Origin: Paenibacillus sp. cl123 | Lineage (GTDB): Bacteria; Bacillota; Bacilli; Paenibacillales; NBRC-103111 | DNA: 64,000 nucleotides | Assembly: GCF_900101595.1 (NCBI RefSeq) | Contig: NZ_FMYY01000014.1 | Coordinates: 40,642-104,641 of the forward strand | Direction: 5' to 3' | Part shown: in pieces, positions 25,384 through 35,435 of the stretch | Layout of the letters: every line of letters begins with the position of its first letter | Position numbering within the stretch: the stretch's first letter is position 1 | The notes under the pieces: model-generated | What the model saw: the letters and a program-made list of their open reading frames with translations, nothing else | Told to the model about the DNA's origin: nothing | Database searches by the model: none | Made by a program: the position numbers and the translations under genes

Positions 25384-26235
25384 ATGCAAACTGTAACGTT
25401 GAACAACGGTGTGAAAATGCCGATCTTAGGTTTCGGGGTTTACCAGATTCCCGATGCGGAAGAGTGCGAGAACGCGGTGTACGAGGCGCTGTCGGCCGGT
25501 TACCGCTTGATCGACACCGCCGCCGGTTACCTTAACGAGGAAGCGGTCGGACGCGCGATCAAGCGCAGCGGCGTGCCGCGTGAGGAGCTGTTCATCACGA
25601 CCAAGATTTGGGTTCAGGATGCCGGTTACGAGAGTGCCAAGCTTGCGTTTGCAAAATCGATGAATAAGCTGCAGCTCAATTATCTCGATCTGTACCTGAT
25701 TCACCAGCCATTCGGGGATTATTTCGGCACTTGGCGCGCGATGGAAGAGCTGTATCGTGAAGGTAAAATCAAGGCCATCGGGGTCAGCAATTTCATGCCG
25801 GATCGTCTGATGGACCTTATTGTGCATAACGAAGTTGTGCCCGCTGTCAACCAGATTGAAACACATCCGTTCTACCAGCAGACAGAGAGCGCTGCTTTCT
25901 TGAAAGAGCAGGGCGTTCAACACCAGTCATGGGCGCCGTTCGCTGAAGGACGAAACAATTTGTTCGGCAACGAAGTGCTGGCCTCGATCGCGGAAAAACA
26001 CAACAAATCCGTCGCTCAGGTCGTATTGCGCTGGCTTGTTCAGCGAGATATTGTGGTCATTCCCAAATCGGTACGTAAAGAGCGAATCGTCGAAAATTTC
26101 GACATTTTCGATTTTGCGTTGAGCGCGGACGATATGGAATACATTTCCGCACTCGATACCCGGGATAGTCTATTCTTATCGTACCGAGATCCGGGAGTGG
26201 CCAAGATGATGGGCAACTGGAGAGTCGAACTGTAA
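25384..26235 (+). CDS. Aldo/keto reductase
   Basis: A 283-residue AKR with a TIM-barrel fold. The catalytic tetrad is seen as D and Y in [17 protein letters not shown] in TTKIW and H in YLIHQP. The NADPH-binding end reads [25 protein letters not shown] precedes the ATG. It probably detoxifies aldehydes or ketones and is induced by the divergent MerR regulator. Confidence 0.95.
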   Translation: MQTVTLNNGVKMPILGFGVYQIPDAEECENAVYEALSAGYRLIDTAAGYLNEEAVGRAIKRSGVPREELFITTKIWVQDAGYESAKLAFAKSMNKLQLNYLDLYLIHQPFGDYFGTWRAMEELYREGKIKAIGVSNFMPDRLMDLIVHNEVVPAVNQIETHPFYQQTESAAFLKEQGVQHQSWAPFAEGRNNLFGNEVLASIAEKHNKSVAQVVLRWLVQRDIVVIPKSVRKERIVENFDIFDFALSADDMEYISALDTRDSLFLSYRDPGVAKMMGNWRVEL

Positions 26236-26304
26236 GTGAAGGCTAAAATATCTGGGGCTGCCGCGGCACCAAGCCAACTCGGGCTTGCGAACGCTGCAGC
26301 CCGG

Positions 26305-27297
26305 TTATTGGCCTAACCGCGTTTTTGTTAAAGTGTCGGCACTTCCCCTTAACCGCTCTTCCAAAATCAAGCGCAGCTCATCAGGAATCCGTTCAAACTC
26401 GACCCCTTTCCCCAAAAACAAAAGCCAATCCGCGTAATACTCCAGCGTCTCAACATCGGTCACATCCAATTGAGCATTGAAAATCCCACTCGACTGGAAC
26501 ATTCCCGTAAAGGACAAAATAATCCCCGGCGGGTGCAGGCGCTTAAAGCGCAGAATCCCAGTCGTATCTAGCTTTACAATCAGATTGGACTCACGTGCGC
26601 CAAGCCGTTTTTGGCTTAAAATCTCCTGCTCGGACCGCCTCATCTTCTGCTTAGAAATGGCCGAATCCCGCAGCATCTCAACAGGCAAATAACGAAATTC
26701 ATCATTATCAAGATCATAAACCTCGACCAGCCAGCGAGCGTTTGAGTTAAAAATATGAATCACAAAAACATCCATTAACTGCGGCCAACCGGGATTCGGC
26801 TCATACGTCAAGCGCAAGTGCTTATCCCGCGCGGCAAGCGAAATCAACTGATTCAACTCCGCCGGCGCTGCATCATCGAGTTCCAAGAGATTCGGATTAG
26901 CAGGATTTGTATTTTCAAATAGCAAAATATTATTCAGCTCGATCAGTTCGTCATGCTGGGTTTGCGAAGCGATGCCGATGAGTTTTTCAGTGATGGAGCG
27001 GCGATTTTGCAAATAAGGCAGCTGCGAATTTTTCGAGGCGATAAAGCTGATAAATATCGCTTTCAGCTCTTCTGGCGTGAAGCGGACGGCGGACAAATAC
27101 TGATTTTGCAGGACATTGTAGCCGCCCCCGCGCCCAAGCTCGGTCGTCAGCGGAAAACCCATCGCCTGAATTTCGTTAATGTCGCGGATCGCCGTCGCGC
27201 GAGAAATCTTGAACTCCCGCTGAATCTCTGCAATCGTAAAATGCGCGCGATTATTGATGAATCGCATGATCAGGTTCACTCGTTCTGTCTTTTTCAT
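26305..27297 (-). CDS. WYL-domain (YafY-type) transcriptional regulator, paralogue of the one at 3901
   Basis: A 330-residue regulator with the same domain order as the protein at 3901-4866 and obvious similarity throughout: N-terminal HTH (FTIAEIQREFKISRATAIRDINEIQ), the RFTPEELKAIFISFIASKNSQLPYL segment and the WYL/WCX region. It is divergent from two GyrI-like genes. A perfect-armed GTATC...GATAC site (27376-27392) in the gap is its probable operator. Confidence 0.9.
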   Translation of the reverse strand: MKKTERVNLIMRFINNRAHFTIAEIQREFKISRATAIRDINEIQAMGFPLTTELGRGGGYNVLQNQYLSAVRFTPEELKAIFISFIASKNSQLPYLQNRRSITEKLIGIASQTQHDELIELNNILLFENTNPANPNLLELDDAAPAELNQLISLAARDKHLRLTYEPNPGWPQLMDVFVIHIFNSNARWLVEVYDLDNDEFRYLPVEMLRDSAISKQKMRRSEQEILSQKRLGARESNLIVKLDTTGILRFKRLHPPGIILSFTGMFQSSGIFNAQLDVTDVETLEYYADWLLFLGKGVEFERIPDELRLILEERLRGSADTLTKTRLGQ

Positions 27298-27375
27298 GCT
27301 TTTATTGTATCAGAAATGCAGCACCCGTACTGATTTGGATTTGTTTTTGCCAAACTTTTTGATCATCGATAAAAG

Positions 27376-27392
27376 GTATCGTTTTTTGATAC
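27376..27392 (+). promoter_or_regulatory. Candidate operator shared by the two WYL/GyrI modules (copy 2)
   Basis: GTATCGTTTTTTGATAC has perfect 5-bp inverted arms 7 bp apart. It lies 54 bp before the first GyrI-like start and matches the site at 3869-3885. A further half-site, AGTATCAA, occurs just downstream near 27404. Confidence 0.55.
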
Positions 27393-27446
27393 ATTTAGAG
27401 AATAGTATCAATCTTGTAAAAACAAAACCGCTAAGGAGAGATCAAT

Positions 27447-27926
27447 ATGTCTAACTACGCTATCCAAAACATTTCAGAAAACTACAAAATGACTGCTTTC
27501 GGTGTTTTACTTGAAGACTACAACGACTGGGCAGGCAATGCAGCCAAAACTGCGGCGAAAAAAGCGGAAATCACTGAAAACGGCAAGCTTGCCGAACTTC
27601 TCGCGCTCGCTGATGGGCAAGAACATCAAATTAACTACGTCATCGACGGCAAGGCTTGGCGCGGCTTCGGGGTGATGGGTGCATACGACGTAGAAGGCGC
27701 AGTCGTCCTTGACTTCCTCGCTGGGGACTACCTCGTAGTGCCTGGCACAGGCGCTGACAAAGACCGCCTTGCTGATGAAATAACGGGCAAAGTTTTCGGC
27801 GGCCTGCTGCAAGAAATCACAGACTACAAATATGTGGGTCCCGGAAACTCCACATTCGTCAAAGCAGCCGAAGACGGTACATTTTATGGCGAAATGTGGC
27901 TTCGTGTAAAAAAAGCAGCAGGCTAA
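27447..27926 (+). CDS. GyrI-like effector-binding protein
   Basis: A 159-residue stand-alone GyrI-like domain protein (KMTAFGVLLEDYNDW near the start; GPGNSTFVKAAEDGTFYGEMWL near the end). AAGGAG precedes the ATG. It is the first gene of a two-gene operon divergent from the WYL regulator and related to the proteins at 27949 and 3312. The likely role is binding a small molecule or partner protein in a stress response. Confidence 0.85.
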   Translation: MSNYAIQNISENYKMTAFGVLLEDYNDWAGNAAKTAAKKAEITENGKLAELLALADGQEHQINYVIDGKAWRGFGVMGAYDVEGAVVLDFLAGDYLVVPGTGADKDRLADEITGKVFGGLLQEITDYKYVGPGNSTFVKAAEDGTFYGEMWLRVKKAAG

Positions 27927-27948
27927 TCTCAGTTAAAGGAGCACGCCC

Positions 27949-28425
27949 ATGGCAAATTACACAGTTGAACATAAGCAATCATTTACATTGACCGCCTATG
28001 GTTTTTCAATCCGATCCAATTTCCAAGACGCGCCGGCTTTGCAGAAGGAAAAAGCAGAGTTCTGGGGAGGACTCAAGGCCGACGGGCGTTATGACAAGCT
28101 CAAAGCGGCCGCAAAAGACGATCTCGAATGGTCAGTCAATGAGGTGTATCAAGGCAGACCGTGGAATTATTTCGCGGTGGAAGCTAGCAAATCGGTGGTT
28201 GACGCAACACGCATCATCGAGTTTCCAGAGAGCGAGTATATCGTGCTCGCAGGAACCGGCGACAAGGAGACTTTGTTTGATCAGTTGACTTATCGTGCTT
28301 TTAGCGAAGTCTTGTCACGAGTGACTGACTATGCATATATCGGCGGTCCCAATGCGACTTATCGCAAAGAAAACGGTGACGGCACTTTCTACGGCGAATT
28401 TTGGGTTCCTGTGGTTAGAAAATAG
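27949..28425 (+). CDS. GyrI-like effector-binding protein
   Basis: A 158-residue paralogue of the preceding gene, 22 bp downstream with its own AAAGGAG site. Its C-terminus (GGPNATYRKENGDGTFYGEFWVPVVRK is the diagnostic stretch in outline) is closest to the GyrI-like protein at 3312. The operon ends in a strong hairpin at 28440-28475. Confidence 0.85.
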   Translation: MANYTVEHKQSFTLTAYGFSIRSNFQDAPALQKEKAEFWGGLKADGRYDKLKAAAKDDLEWSVNEVYQGRPWNYFAVEASKSVVDATRIIEFPESEYIVLAGTGDKETLFDQLTYRAFSEVLSRVTDYAYIGGPNATYRKENGDGTFYGEFWVPVVRK

Positions 28426-28439
28426 CAGGCATAATAACT

Positions 28440-28475
28440 AAACGGGGTTTTCCTAATAAAAGGAAAACCCCGTTT
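28440..28475. terminator. Bidirectional intrinsic terminator between the GyrI-like operon and the PL8 lyase
   Basis: A perfect 15-bp stem (28440-28454 with 28461-28475; core ACGGGGTTTTCC) and a 6-nt AATAAA loop, with A and T tracts at the stem ends. It lies between converging genes that stop at 28425 and 28482. Confidence 0.85.
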
Positions 28476-28481
28476 GGTGGA

Positions 28482-31400
28482 CTACCTGTTATACAAGTTA
28501 TAAATGATAACCGCTGTTTCAGCCCTTGTTGCGGCAGCCTTCGGATTTACTGAATTGCCGCTGCCTTTTATAATGCCAGCTTTAGTCAAAGCTGCAGCAT
28601 CATTTACTGCGTAACCGCTTATTTCTGCCGAATCCGAATAGCCTTCCAGTTCCGATTCGGAAGCGCTCGCCAAGGGTCTTCCAGCCTTATTCATAGCTCT
28701 TGCTGCAAGAACCATCATGTCTTCCCTTGATATCTTGGCTTCTGGATTGAAGTTATTGTTACCAACCCCATCTGTAATTCCAAGAGCTTTAGCTGTTGCC
28801 AGAGCTTCAGCATAATAGGCGCTTGAGCTTACATCTGCAAAGCTGCCTTGTGTTTTGGCGGATAACCCAAGAGCCTTAACAAGCATGAGGATGAAGTCTG
28901 CCCGCTTAACATCGGCAGATGGATCGAAGGTTGTTTCGGAAGTTCCGTTAATAACACCCTTGGATGCCAAAACTTCGATTGCTCTACTTGCCCATGAATG
29001 TCCGCCAATGTCTCCAAAACTCTTCTTCACATATGCCGCTGCATAATGGCCGAAGTGTGTTGTTTTAAAGATGACCTTACCCGTTCTGGCATCATATTTG
29101 CCTGTTGGTACCACCGCTGCCTTTCCTGCTTCATCCATGTACCATACGACGATATGTTCCGGATCGGCAAGTTCGGCTGCTGTTGGCTTATACGGTATTT
29201 CCACGGTAACAGGCGCTTCAGGATTGCTCCATGATATCCTGCTGCCGTTTATACTTACATGGAGTTCTACTGCCGGTCTCGTACCTATTTGTGACTTTAC
29301 TGCCGTATCAATCACTATGTTTGTATTTGCTTTTGCTAAAATGAGACTTATACTTTTCGCCCCTCTTGCATCTAATGGTGTGAGCATGTTTCCAGGCACG
29401 GATACCTTACCGAGCTCCGTTGCTATTTCGATCTTCTTTGATGCATTCTCTGACATCAGAGCTGGTACCGTGAAGATCGCTTCATAGGCGCTGGCTCCCT
29501 CAGCCTTCGGTACATGGATTGTTGCTGTATCCGATGTTTTGAGAGCTTGGATCAATGCATCCGCATCAATGGTAGTTGAAGCTACGCCTGCATCATTCAC
29601 TACAGGTGCAGATGCCTGAATGGTGCCCGGAGCCTTTTCTATCGGCTTTGTTGGCGGTGGGGTTACCGGCGGTATGGTTCCCGGTGTTCCGGATGAACCC
29701 CCTTCGCTCGGATCGCTTTCACCATTACTTTGTCCGCTTCTTCTAACGGTTACAACACATGCTGCTGTCTTACCGCCGTCCTCGGTTGTTACGGTAATTA
29801 TCGCGGTTCCTGCTGCCACAGCGGTTACTTTACCACTACTGTCGACTGTTGCAACACCGGGATTACTGCTTGACCATGTAACATTTTTGTTTATTGCGCT
29901 GGATGGGGTTATGGTTGCTGTCAGCTGTCCGCTACTTGTTACCGTCAGGTCCATTGTGTTCTTGTCAAGTGTTACTCCATTGACTTTCTTCGCTGCTTCC
30001 GCCAGTTCCTCATACTGTCTTTCTGCAGCTGCCAGTTCTTCATAGTTATCCACTAATGCTTTCTGATCATCAGACAGTTCATGATAAGCTTGTCGTGCAG
30101 CATCGATATCTCCCTTGCTTTCCAAGGTAACCATGCCGATTGCATGAATCAATGCCTTTACGGTTTCCACTTCTGCATCCACAACTCTTATTTCCTGTTC
30201 ATACGTAAGCTGCGGATTAGCAACACTGATCGCTCTTACAACCACGGTTCCGACGCTAATTGCTTTGATTAAACCTTCGTTCGTTACGAGAAGTACACGT
30301 TCATCGCTGGAAGTCCAGCGAATGTTCTTTATGGATGCATTATCGGGCGTAACTGAAGCATCGAACTGAGCCGTTGTCCCTTTCTCGATGATGGCTACAC
30401 CCCCTCGCACCTCGAGGTTAGAAACGGGTATGGGAGCACCGAAATAATCGGTTACCGTTACTTCACTACGGGCATATACAGCATCAGAAACCGTAGAATA
30501 AGCCTTGATGATCGCCGATCCTGTTGTTAGGCCCGTAACAACGCCTTTATTGGATACCGTTGCTATTTCAGGGTTTAAGCTGACAAATGCAACACTTCCC
30601 TCATTTATATAGGGTGGATCTGTAAGAATAGCGGCTGTTTTCTTATGGTTTCGTAAAACCGTAAATTTTTCAGAAGCAAACTGAATGGAATTAACCGTGG
30701 TTTGCGCCAAGCTTCCAACGACCTCAAATTCATATAAAGAATAGCCATACGTGGTGCCGCGCTTAATACCTTGCATACGCACGTATCTTCCCTGTATCGG
30801 CTCATCAAGAACATACTTCTTCCATCCGGCAGCGCCGCTTTTTTCATAAACTACATTCGTTATCGAATCGCTGTCATTGTACACCTGAATATTATACTCT
30901 TTACCGTAAGCTGCTTCCCAAAGCAAATTAATCTGATAAATATGGCTTTGAGCGCCTAAGTCAATGGTATACCACTGGTTGTCTGATCTCGCAGACGCCC
31001 AACGCGTGGCTGCATCTCCATCTATAGCAGCTTTAGGATCGCTGTTAGTGGTGTCATTGCCACTTGTTGTTGCGGTTTTTCCTAGCGCAAGATTTTGAAG
31101 CACAGCTCCATCTTGTCCGCTTTGCGCCTTAAACGAGAGAACACGGAACTCATAAAGTGAATAGGCGGCAGGTGCTTGTGTCCCGCTTAATCTAACATAC
31201 CGGTATTTTTGCACTTCATCCCATGCAATCCAGACATTACCGCCTTTGCCGTTCGTCTCCGTATAAAGATTCACCCAGTCATTTCCATTCAGAGAGCCCT
31301 GAACCATATACTTGGTTGCATACTGCTGCCAGTTAAGCTCAATTGCTCCAAACCCTTTAGGCGATCCCAAATCGACCTGAAGCCATTGAACATTTCCTGC

Positions 31401-34400
31401 ACTGGACTCCCAACGGGAAAGATAATCACCATCTGTTGCTTTATTTGCAGGATAAGTACCACTCGCAGAACTTGCCGAAGTAGTTGCGTTAAGTGCAAGG
31501 TTTTCTGAAGTACGGACATTAACAGCTGCACTTACATCTTCCTTCGTTCCAAAAACGGTAGCTGTTAGAACCGCTGTTCCAAATGCTGCAGCCTGCAGTG
31601 CCCCTGTTGAAGAATTCACTGCAGCAATGTCCTTATCGGAAATCGTATAGGTGATTTCACCGGTCGCATTCATCGGCGCCAATTTGACGACCGGAGCTAA
31701 ATTATACTTCATAACCGCTTCAAGCTGCTTATCCCTAAAGCGGATCTTTTGTATGGGAGCAATTTCATGGACATACGATAGGGACAGGTCGGCGATGGCA
31801 ATTGAATCGGCTTCACCGCTTATTGTCAGCAATAGGTAGTTCGTACCATTCTCTAACTCCGGAATGCTGTAAACCACTTTATTGTAGCTCCCATAATCAC
31901 GAGCGGCAATCTCTTGAGTGGAAGCAACAGGCTTATAGCTTTCCCCGTCTTTGGAGGACATCATCGAAACGGCGCCGCCATTTGCTTTGGCGATAAAAGC
32001 AGTAAGATTGGCACTTCGTATATGGGTATAGCTATACAGGATCGTTGCATGTTCAGAGCCGTTTTTTATGAGAATATCCTTATCGCCGCCGAATTTAACA
32101 CCGTCTCCCTTCATATAGGCGGCATCGCCTTTTACCTCATAGGTTCTGGAATCATCCAGCATCGTATCCATTACAAAACGGTCGGAAGTCCAGGCATAGT
32201 TGATGACCAGTTTCGAAAGCTGCGGCGCCCAAATCTTAGTATTATTGGAAACGGAAATCTTGATAAATCTTATGGAACGATCCAAATCCGCTGAGTTGGT
32301 GTAAACAACCTTACTCCACTTGTCTTTAACTACGGTTCCGTTTTTGGCTGCCGGAATGGGAATCCAGTTCTCATTATCCGTAGATCCATAGAATTGAAGG
32401 ATGGTATTATCCCCTGCATTAGCCAAACCATAGTCATAGGTCGTCAATTCAAAGTCTTGGGGGGTTGGCGTATAGTAGGTGACATATTCCTCTCGTCTTG
32501 GATTCGTTTTATCCGCGTCATTTCTCTTAAAACGAGTAGAATCTCCCTCATAATAAGTATTCGCATTGGAAGCGTCGAATGCCCATCCACCGGAATAACT
32601 GACCGTCTTGGAGAAATCCTCGAATTCTTCGATCAAAGTACGTGTGCTGCCAATATGATAGGATCTTTCAGGCGACAGGCTGCCTTCCCCTGAATCATTC
32701 ATTGCTTTAACCGCAAAATAATAAGTCGTATTGGCATTCAATCCTTTGATCTCCGCTGTATTTCCGGAAGTAACGAGCGATTCCGTATACCGTCCACTTT
32801 CCGTACCGTAAACCAGCTTATACCCTGTTGCTCGCGAAGCTTTTGCAAATTCAAGACTCAATGTGACATCGCTTAATGCCATAGTTGTAATGGATGTTTC
32901 TCCTGGCGCCTCAAGGGGCTGGAAGGCAAACTCGGCTTCGATCGGATTCCCAAAAGAATGATCGACATCCACCTCAAACCTAATGGACGGAGAAGTTTGA
33001 ATCACTTTAACCCGGCTGTCTTTAGAAATAACCCCCGCGGCTGCCCGATTGATATCCACGGTAATTGTGCCCGAATTTCTCTTTGTCGTATCGGAAAGCG
33101 CGAAGCTAAGTTGATGATCATCTTCTTTTATCATTATAGAAGCAGCTTTATCGACAGAAAGATAATCTTTGACACCCATTGCATCCATGGATTGATCGCC
33201 ATCCTGCCAGAAGTTCACGCCAAGCGTATGGAGCGTTTTCTCATATACAGCGTGTACATCATTATCCTGGCGGATGATTTCAATATCGCTGGAGTCTGCG
33301 TAGTTTTCAACCTGCTCTGCGGTCATTCCAGGCATTAGAACGTATGCATAGCTTTCATTCACCGGCTTGGAGCCATGATCGATCCACACCGTAAGGTAAT
33401 CGGCTGCCTGCACTGTTTCATCAACATTATAAGAGCCCAAATCCGTCCATTTTCCATGACGGGTTTCACGGACTGCGCCGATCTTGGTTTCTTTCGGAAA
33501 ATAAACGCCCATATTGGAGCCCTTAACGTTTCCTTCTATCAGCGCCCACCTGGCATTATCGACATTGCCGCTCCAGCCCAGCTCGTTCGACTGTTTTTCT
33601 CCATTGATAATTAGAGCATTATTATTTGTAATATAATGGTTGTCAATCGTGGTTTCAACCTTGTTGTTATGGGTTGAAGTAATGCCTGATCCTAACGCTA
33701 CAACCTCGTTATCAAACATAAACCACGATTTTTTTGCGCTCACTTTTGTGCTGCCGGATGAAATCTCCAGGCCGGCAGTGCTGTAAGAACCATGAAGAGT
33801 GGTGCTTCCTCCAAAGGAGTTTGTATTTTTATGACCGCCAACCGTGATGCCGTTAACGGCCGTTACACCAGCAAGCCGATACCAGTCAACGGTTGGTTTT
33901 TGATAGGTATACTGTCCAATATCGGGTGTATAAACATAAGTCTGGCCAAGACCCGTATACCAACCTTTTGTATTACTATCCCCCTGCTCAAAGGTTGTGA
34001 TATCCTTGCTGTACATAGAAAGACCAAAAGAGAACTTGTCTGTCGTATGAACCGTTCTTGCGCCTTTACCAAAGGTATAGCTTTTTCCCACATTTGAAAC
34101 CGGCTTGATGGAATCATCCTTAAGGATTTCCAAGGTTTTGGAAAGATTATATACGGGGAACATATACCATGCAACACCGGCGCCCTCATTTAAAGTACGT
34201 ATGGCATTTTCATTATTCATCCATTCTTTAATCATTCCTTTAAATCTCTTGCCCGCTTCCTCGGATACCGATTCGGAGAACAGCAGCACATCGAGGCTAA
34301 TGGTAATGCCAGCGTACGCATCAGTCGTATCTTTCCGGGTGATTTCACGTCCTCTTACCATATCCATGAAGACGCCTTTATACATAAAAGGCACATAACT

Positions 34401-35336
34401 TTTTTCCACGATGGTACTCATATTATCTCTTTCGGGGCCGGTAATTTTCCATGGAGAGTCGTCCAGCATATAAATAAAGTGACTCACATCGGAAAATGCT
34501 TCTTTACCATAGCCGCCATTATAAACAACATTTCCGTGCTGCATAAAAGTACCGTCTTCATAATAGCCATCGCCGCTTGTCACATATCCCATAAAGGAAG
34601 GAACATCCTTTTTAACATAGGCAAGGATGGAGCTATCTTTAAGAAGAATGCCCGAATACATGCGGACACGATCTCTCCACAGAGCATTCGCACCAACATA
34701 CATATAGGAGTCTCCCCCGATTTTGGTCGCTCCCCGATAAGCAGTTGATGTATAAGCCTGGACCTGTTCTGCTGTCAGATAATCATACATCAGCAGAACG
34801 GTCTCGCTAAAATAAATCGGTCCCCCGATTTCCCAAGTAAACCAATTCCCATAGGAATTCGTTTCTACTCCGATCTTAAAATGATTTTTATAAATATAAT
34901 CCATTCCACGGAGTATCTCATTTTTCAATCTTTCATTCTGATAAAGCTCGCAGCCTTTCGTCTGAAACGCTACTGCCATAAACTTGAGGCTTCGGATCGT
35001 GAACTGGGTATTATTTGAATCGTTATAGGCAGAACCGCGATTGCCAAGCATATATTCCTTCCAAAGGTAATCATTCTCGCCCCAATCCGGTGTAGGATTA
35101 GGATTGATCCTGTCCAGAAGATCCTGGGCTACATGATTTATCGCCTGAAGCAGCCCTTGCATATTCGGGTCCTTGGGATCGTAATCGCCGCCCATAGCCA
35201 AGTACCGCCATTTTTCCCGCAGCTTATCAAATTCATCGACGGTTTCCCCTTGTGCGGAAACAGTCATACCGTTCAGAACCATGGTCAGCAGCATTACAAA
35301 CGCTAAAGCCATACACAATAGTCGTTTTTGCTTCAT
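28482..35336 (-). CDS. SLH-anchored polysaccharide lyase family 8 protein (hyaluronan/chondroitin/xanthan lyase type)
   Basis: A 2284-residue exported enzyme; AAGGAG precedes the ATG. Order: signal peptide (1-28), PL8 alpha/alpha-toroid (about 40-400) and beta-sandwich domains (to about 790), FN3 (about 808-890), two CBM-like modules (898-1190), an Ig-like domain, two F5/8-type discoidin domains (about 1275-1545), Big_2-like domains, a helical FIVAR-like segment (about 1722-1780), another Big_2, a linker, and three SLH domains (about 2105-2284). Catalytic residues are N217 (VGAN), H267 (DGTFMQH) and Y276 (GGYG) with R330 and R334. Their 50- and 9-residue spacing matches characterised PL8 lyases. 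The exact uronic acid polymer is not determined. The upstream importer and sensor genes belong to the same locus. Confidence 0.94.
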   Translation of the reverse strand: MKQKRLLCMALAFVMLLTMVLNGMTVSAQGETVDEFDKLREKWRYLAMGGDYDPKDPNMQGLLQAINHVAQDLLDRINPNPTPDWGENDYLWKEYMLGNRGSAYNDSNNTQFTIRSLKFMAVAFQTKGCELYQNERLKNEILRGMDYIYKNHFKIGVETNSYGNWFTWEIGGPIYFSETVLLMYDYLTAEQVQAYTSTAYRGATKIGGDSYMYVGANALWRDRVRMYSGILLKDSSILAYVKKDVPSFMGYVTSGDGYYEDGTFMQHGNVVYNGGYGKEAFSDVSHFIYMLDDSPWKITGPERDNMSTIVEKSYVPFMYKGVFMDMVRGREITRKDTTDAYAGITISLDVLLFSESVSEEAGKRFKGMIKEWMNNENAIRTLNEGAGVAWYMFPVYNLSKTLEILKDDSIKPVSNVGKSYTFGKGARTVHTTDKFSFGLSMYSKDITTFEQGDSNTKGWYTGLGQTYVYTPDIGQYTYQKPTVDWYRLAGVTAVNGITVGGHKNTNSFGGSTTLHGSYSTAGLEISSGSTKVSAKKSWFMFDNEVVALGSGITSTHNNKVETTIDNHYITNNNALIINGEKQSNELGWSGNVDNARWALIEGNVKGSNMGVYFPKETKIGAVRETRHGKWTDLGSYNVDETVQAADYLTVWIDHGSKPVNESYAYVLMPGMTAEQVENYADSSDIEIIRQDNDVHAVYEKTLHTLGVNFWQDGDQSMDAMGVKDYLSVDKAASIMIKEDDHQLSFALSDTTKRNSGTITVDINRAAAGVISKDSRVKVIQTSPSIRFEVDVDHSFGNPIEAEFAFQPLEAPGETSITTMALSDVTLSLEFAKASRATGYKLVYGTESGRYTESLVTSGNTAEIKGLNANTTYYFAVKAMNDSGEGSLSPERSYHIGSTRTLIEEFEDFSKTVSYSGGWAFDASNANTYYEGDSTRFKRNDADKTNPRREEYVTYYTPTPQDFELTTYDYGLANAGDNTILQFYGSTDNENWIPIPAAKNGTVVKDKWSKVVYTNSADLDRSIRFIKISVSNNTKIWAPQLSKLVINYAWTSDRFVMDTMLDDSRTYEVKGDAAYMKGDGVKFGGDKDILIKNGSEHATILYSYTHIRSANLTAFIAKANGGAVSMMSSKDGESYKPVASTQEIAARDYGSYNKVVYSIPELENGTNYLLLTISGEADSIAIADLSLSYVHEIAPIQKIRFRDKQLEAVMKYNLAPVVKLAPMNATGEITYTISDKDIAAVNSSTGALQAAAFGTAVLTATVFGTKEDVSAAVNVRTSENLALNATTSASSASGTYPANKATDGDYLSRWESSAGNVQWLQVDLGSPKGFGAIELNWQQYATKYMVQGSLNGNDWVNLYTETNGKGGNVWIAWDEVQKYRYVRLSGTQAPAAYSLYEFRVLSFKAQSGQDGAVLQNLALGKTATTSGNDTTNSDPKAAIDGDAATRWASARSDNQWYTIDLGAQSHIYQINLLWEAAYGKEYNIQVYNDSDSITNVVYEKSGAAGWKKYVLDEPIQGRYVRMQGIKRGTTYGYSLYEFEVVGSLAQTTVNSIQFASEKFTVLRNHKKTAAILTDPPYINEGSVAFVSLNPEIATVSNKGVVTGLTTGSAIIKAYSTVSDAVYARSEVTVTDYFGAPIPVSNLEVRGGVAIIEKGTTAQFDASVTPDNASIKNIRWTSSDERVLLVTNEGLIKAISVGTVVVRAISVANPQLTYEQEIRVVDAEVETVKALIHAIGMVTLESKGDIDAARQAYHELSDDQKALVDNYEELAAAERQYEELAEAAKKVNGVTLDKNTMDLTVTSSGQLTATITPSSAINKNVTWSSSNPGVATVDSSGKVTAVAAGTAIITVTTEDGGKTAACVVTVRRSGQSNGESDPSEGGSSGTPGTIPPVTPPPTKPIEKAPGTIQASAPVVNDAGVASTTIDADALIQALKTSDTATIHVPKAEGASAYEAIFTVPALMSENASKKIEIATELGKVSVPGNMLTPLDARGAKSISLILAKANTNIVIDTAVKSQIGTRPAVELHVSINGSRISWSNPEAPVTVEIPYKPTAAELADPEHIVVWYMDEAGKAAVVPTGKYDARTGKVIFKTTHFGHYAAAYVKKSFGDIGGHSWASRAIEVLASKGVINGTSETTFDPSADVKRADFILMLVKALGLSAKTQGSFADVSSSAYYAEALATAKALGITDGVGNNNFNPEAKISREDMMVLAARAMNKAGRPLASASESELEGYSDSAEISGYAVNDAAALTKAGIIKGSGNSVNPKAAATRAETAVIIYNLYNR

Positions 35337-35435
35337 AACGACTCTCCTTCATAACATATTTTCAAGTGAAAATAAATTAGTTTACCCTTCAACCGGATTG
35401 TCGTATTTAGTCCTGGACCTTTGCCGCTGCCGGCG

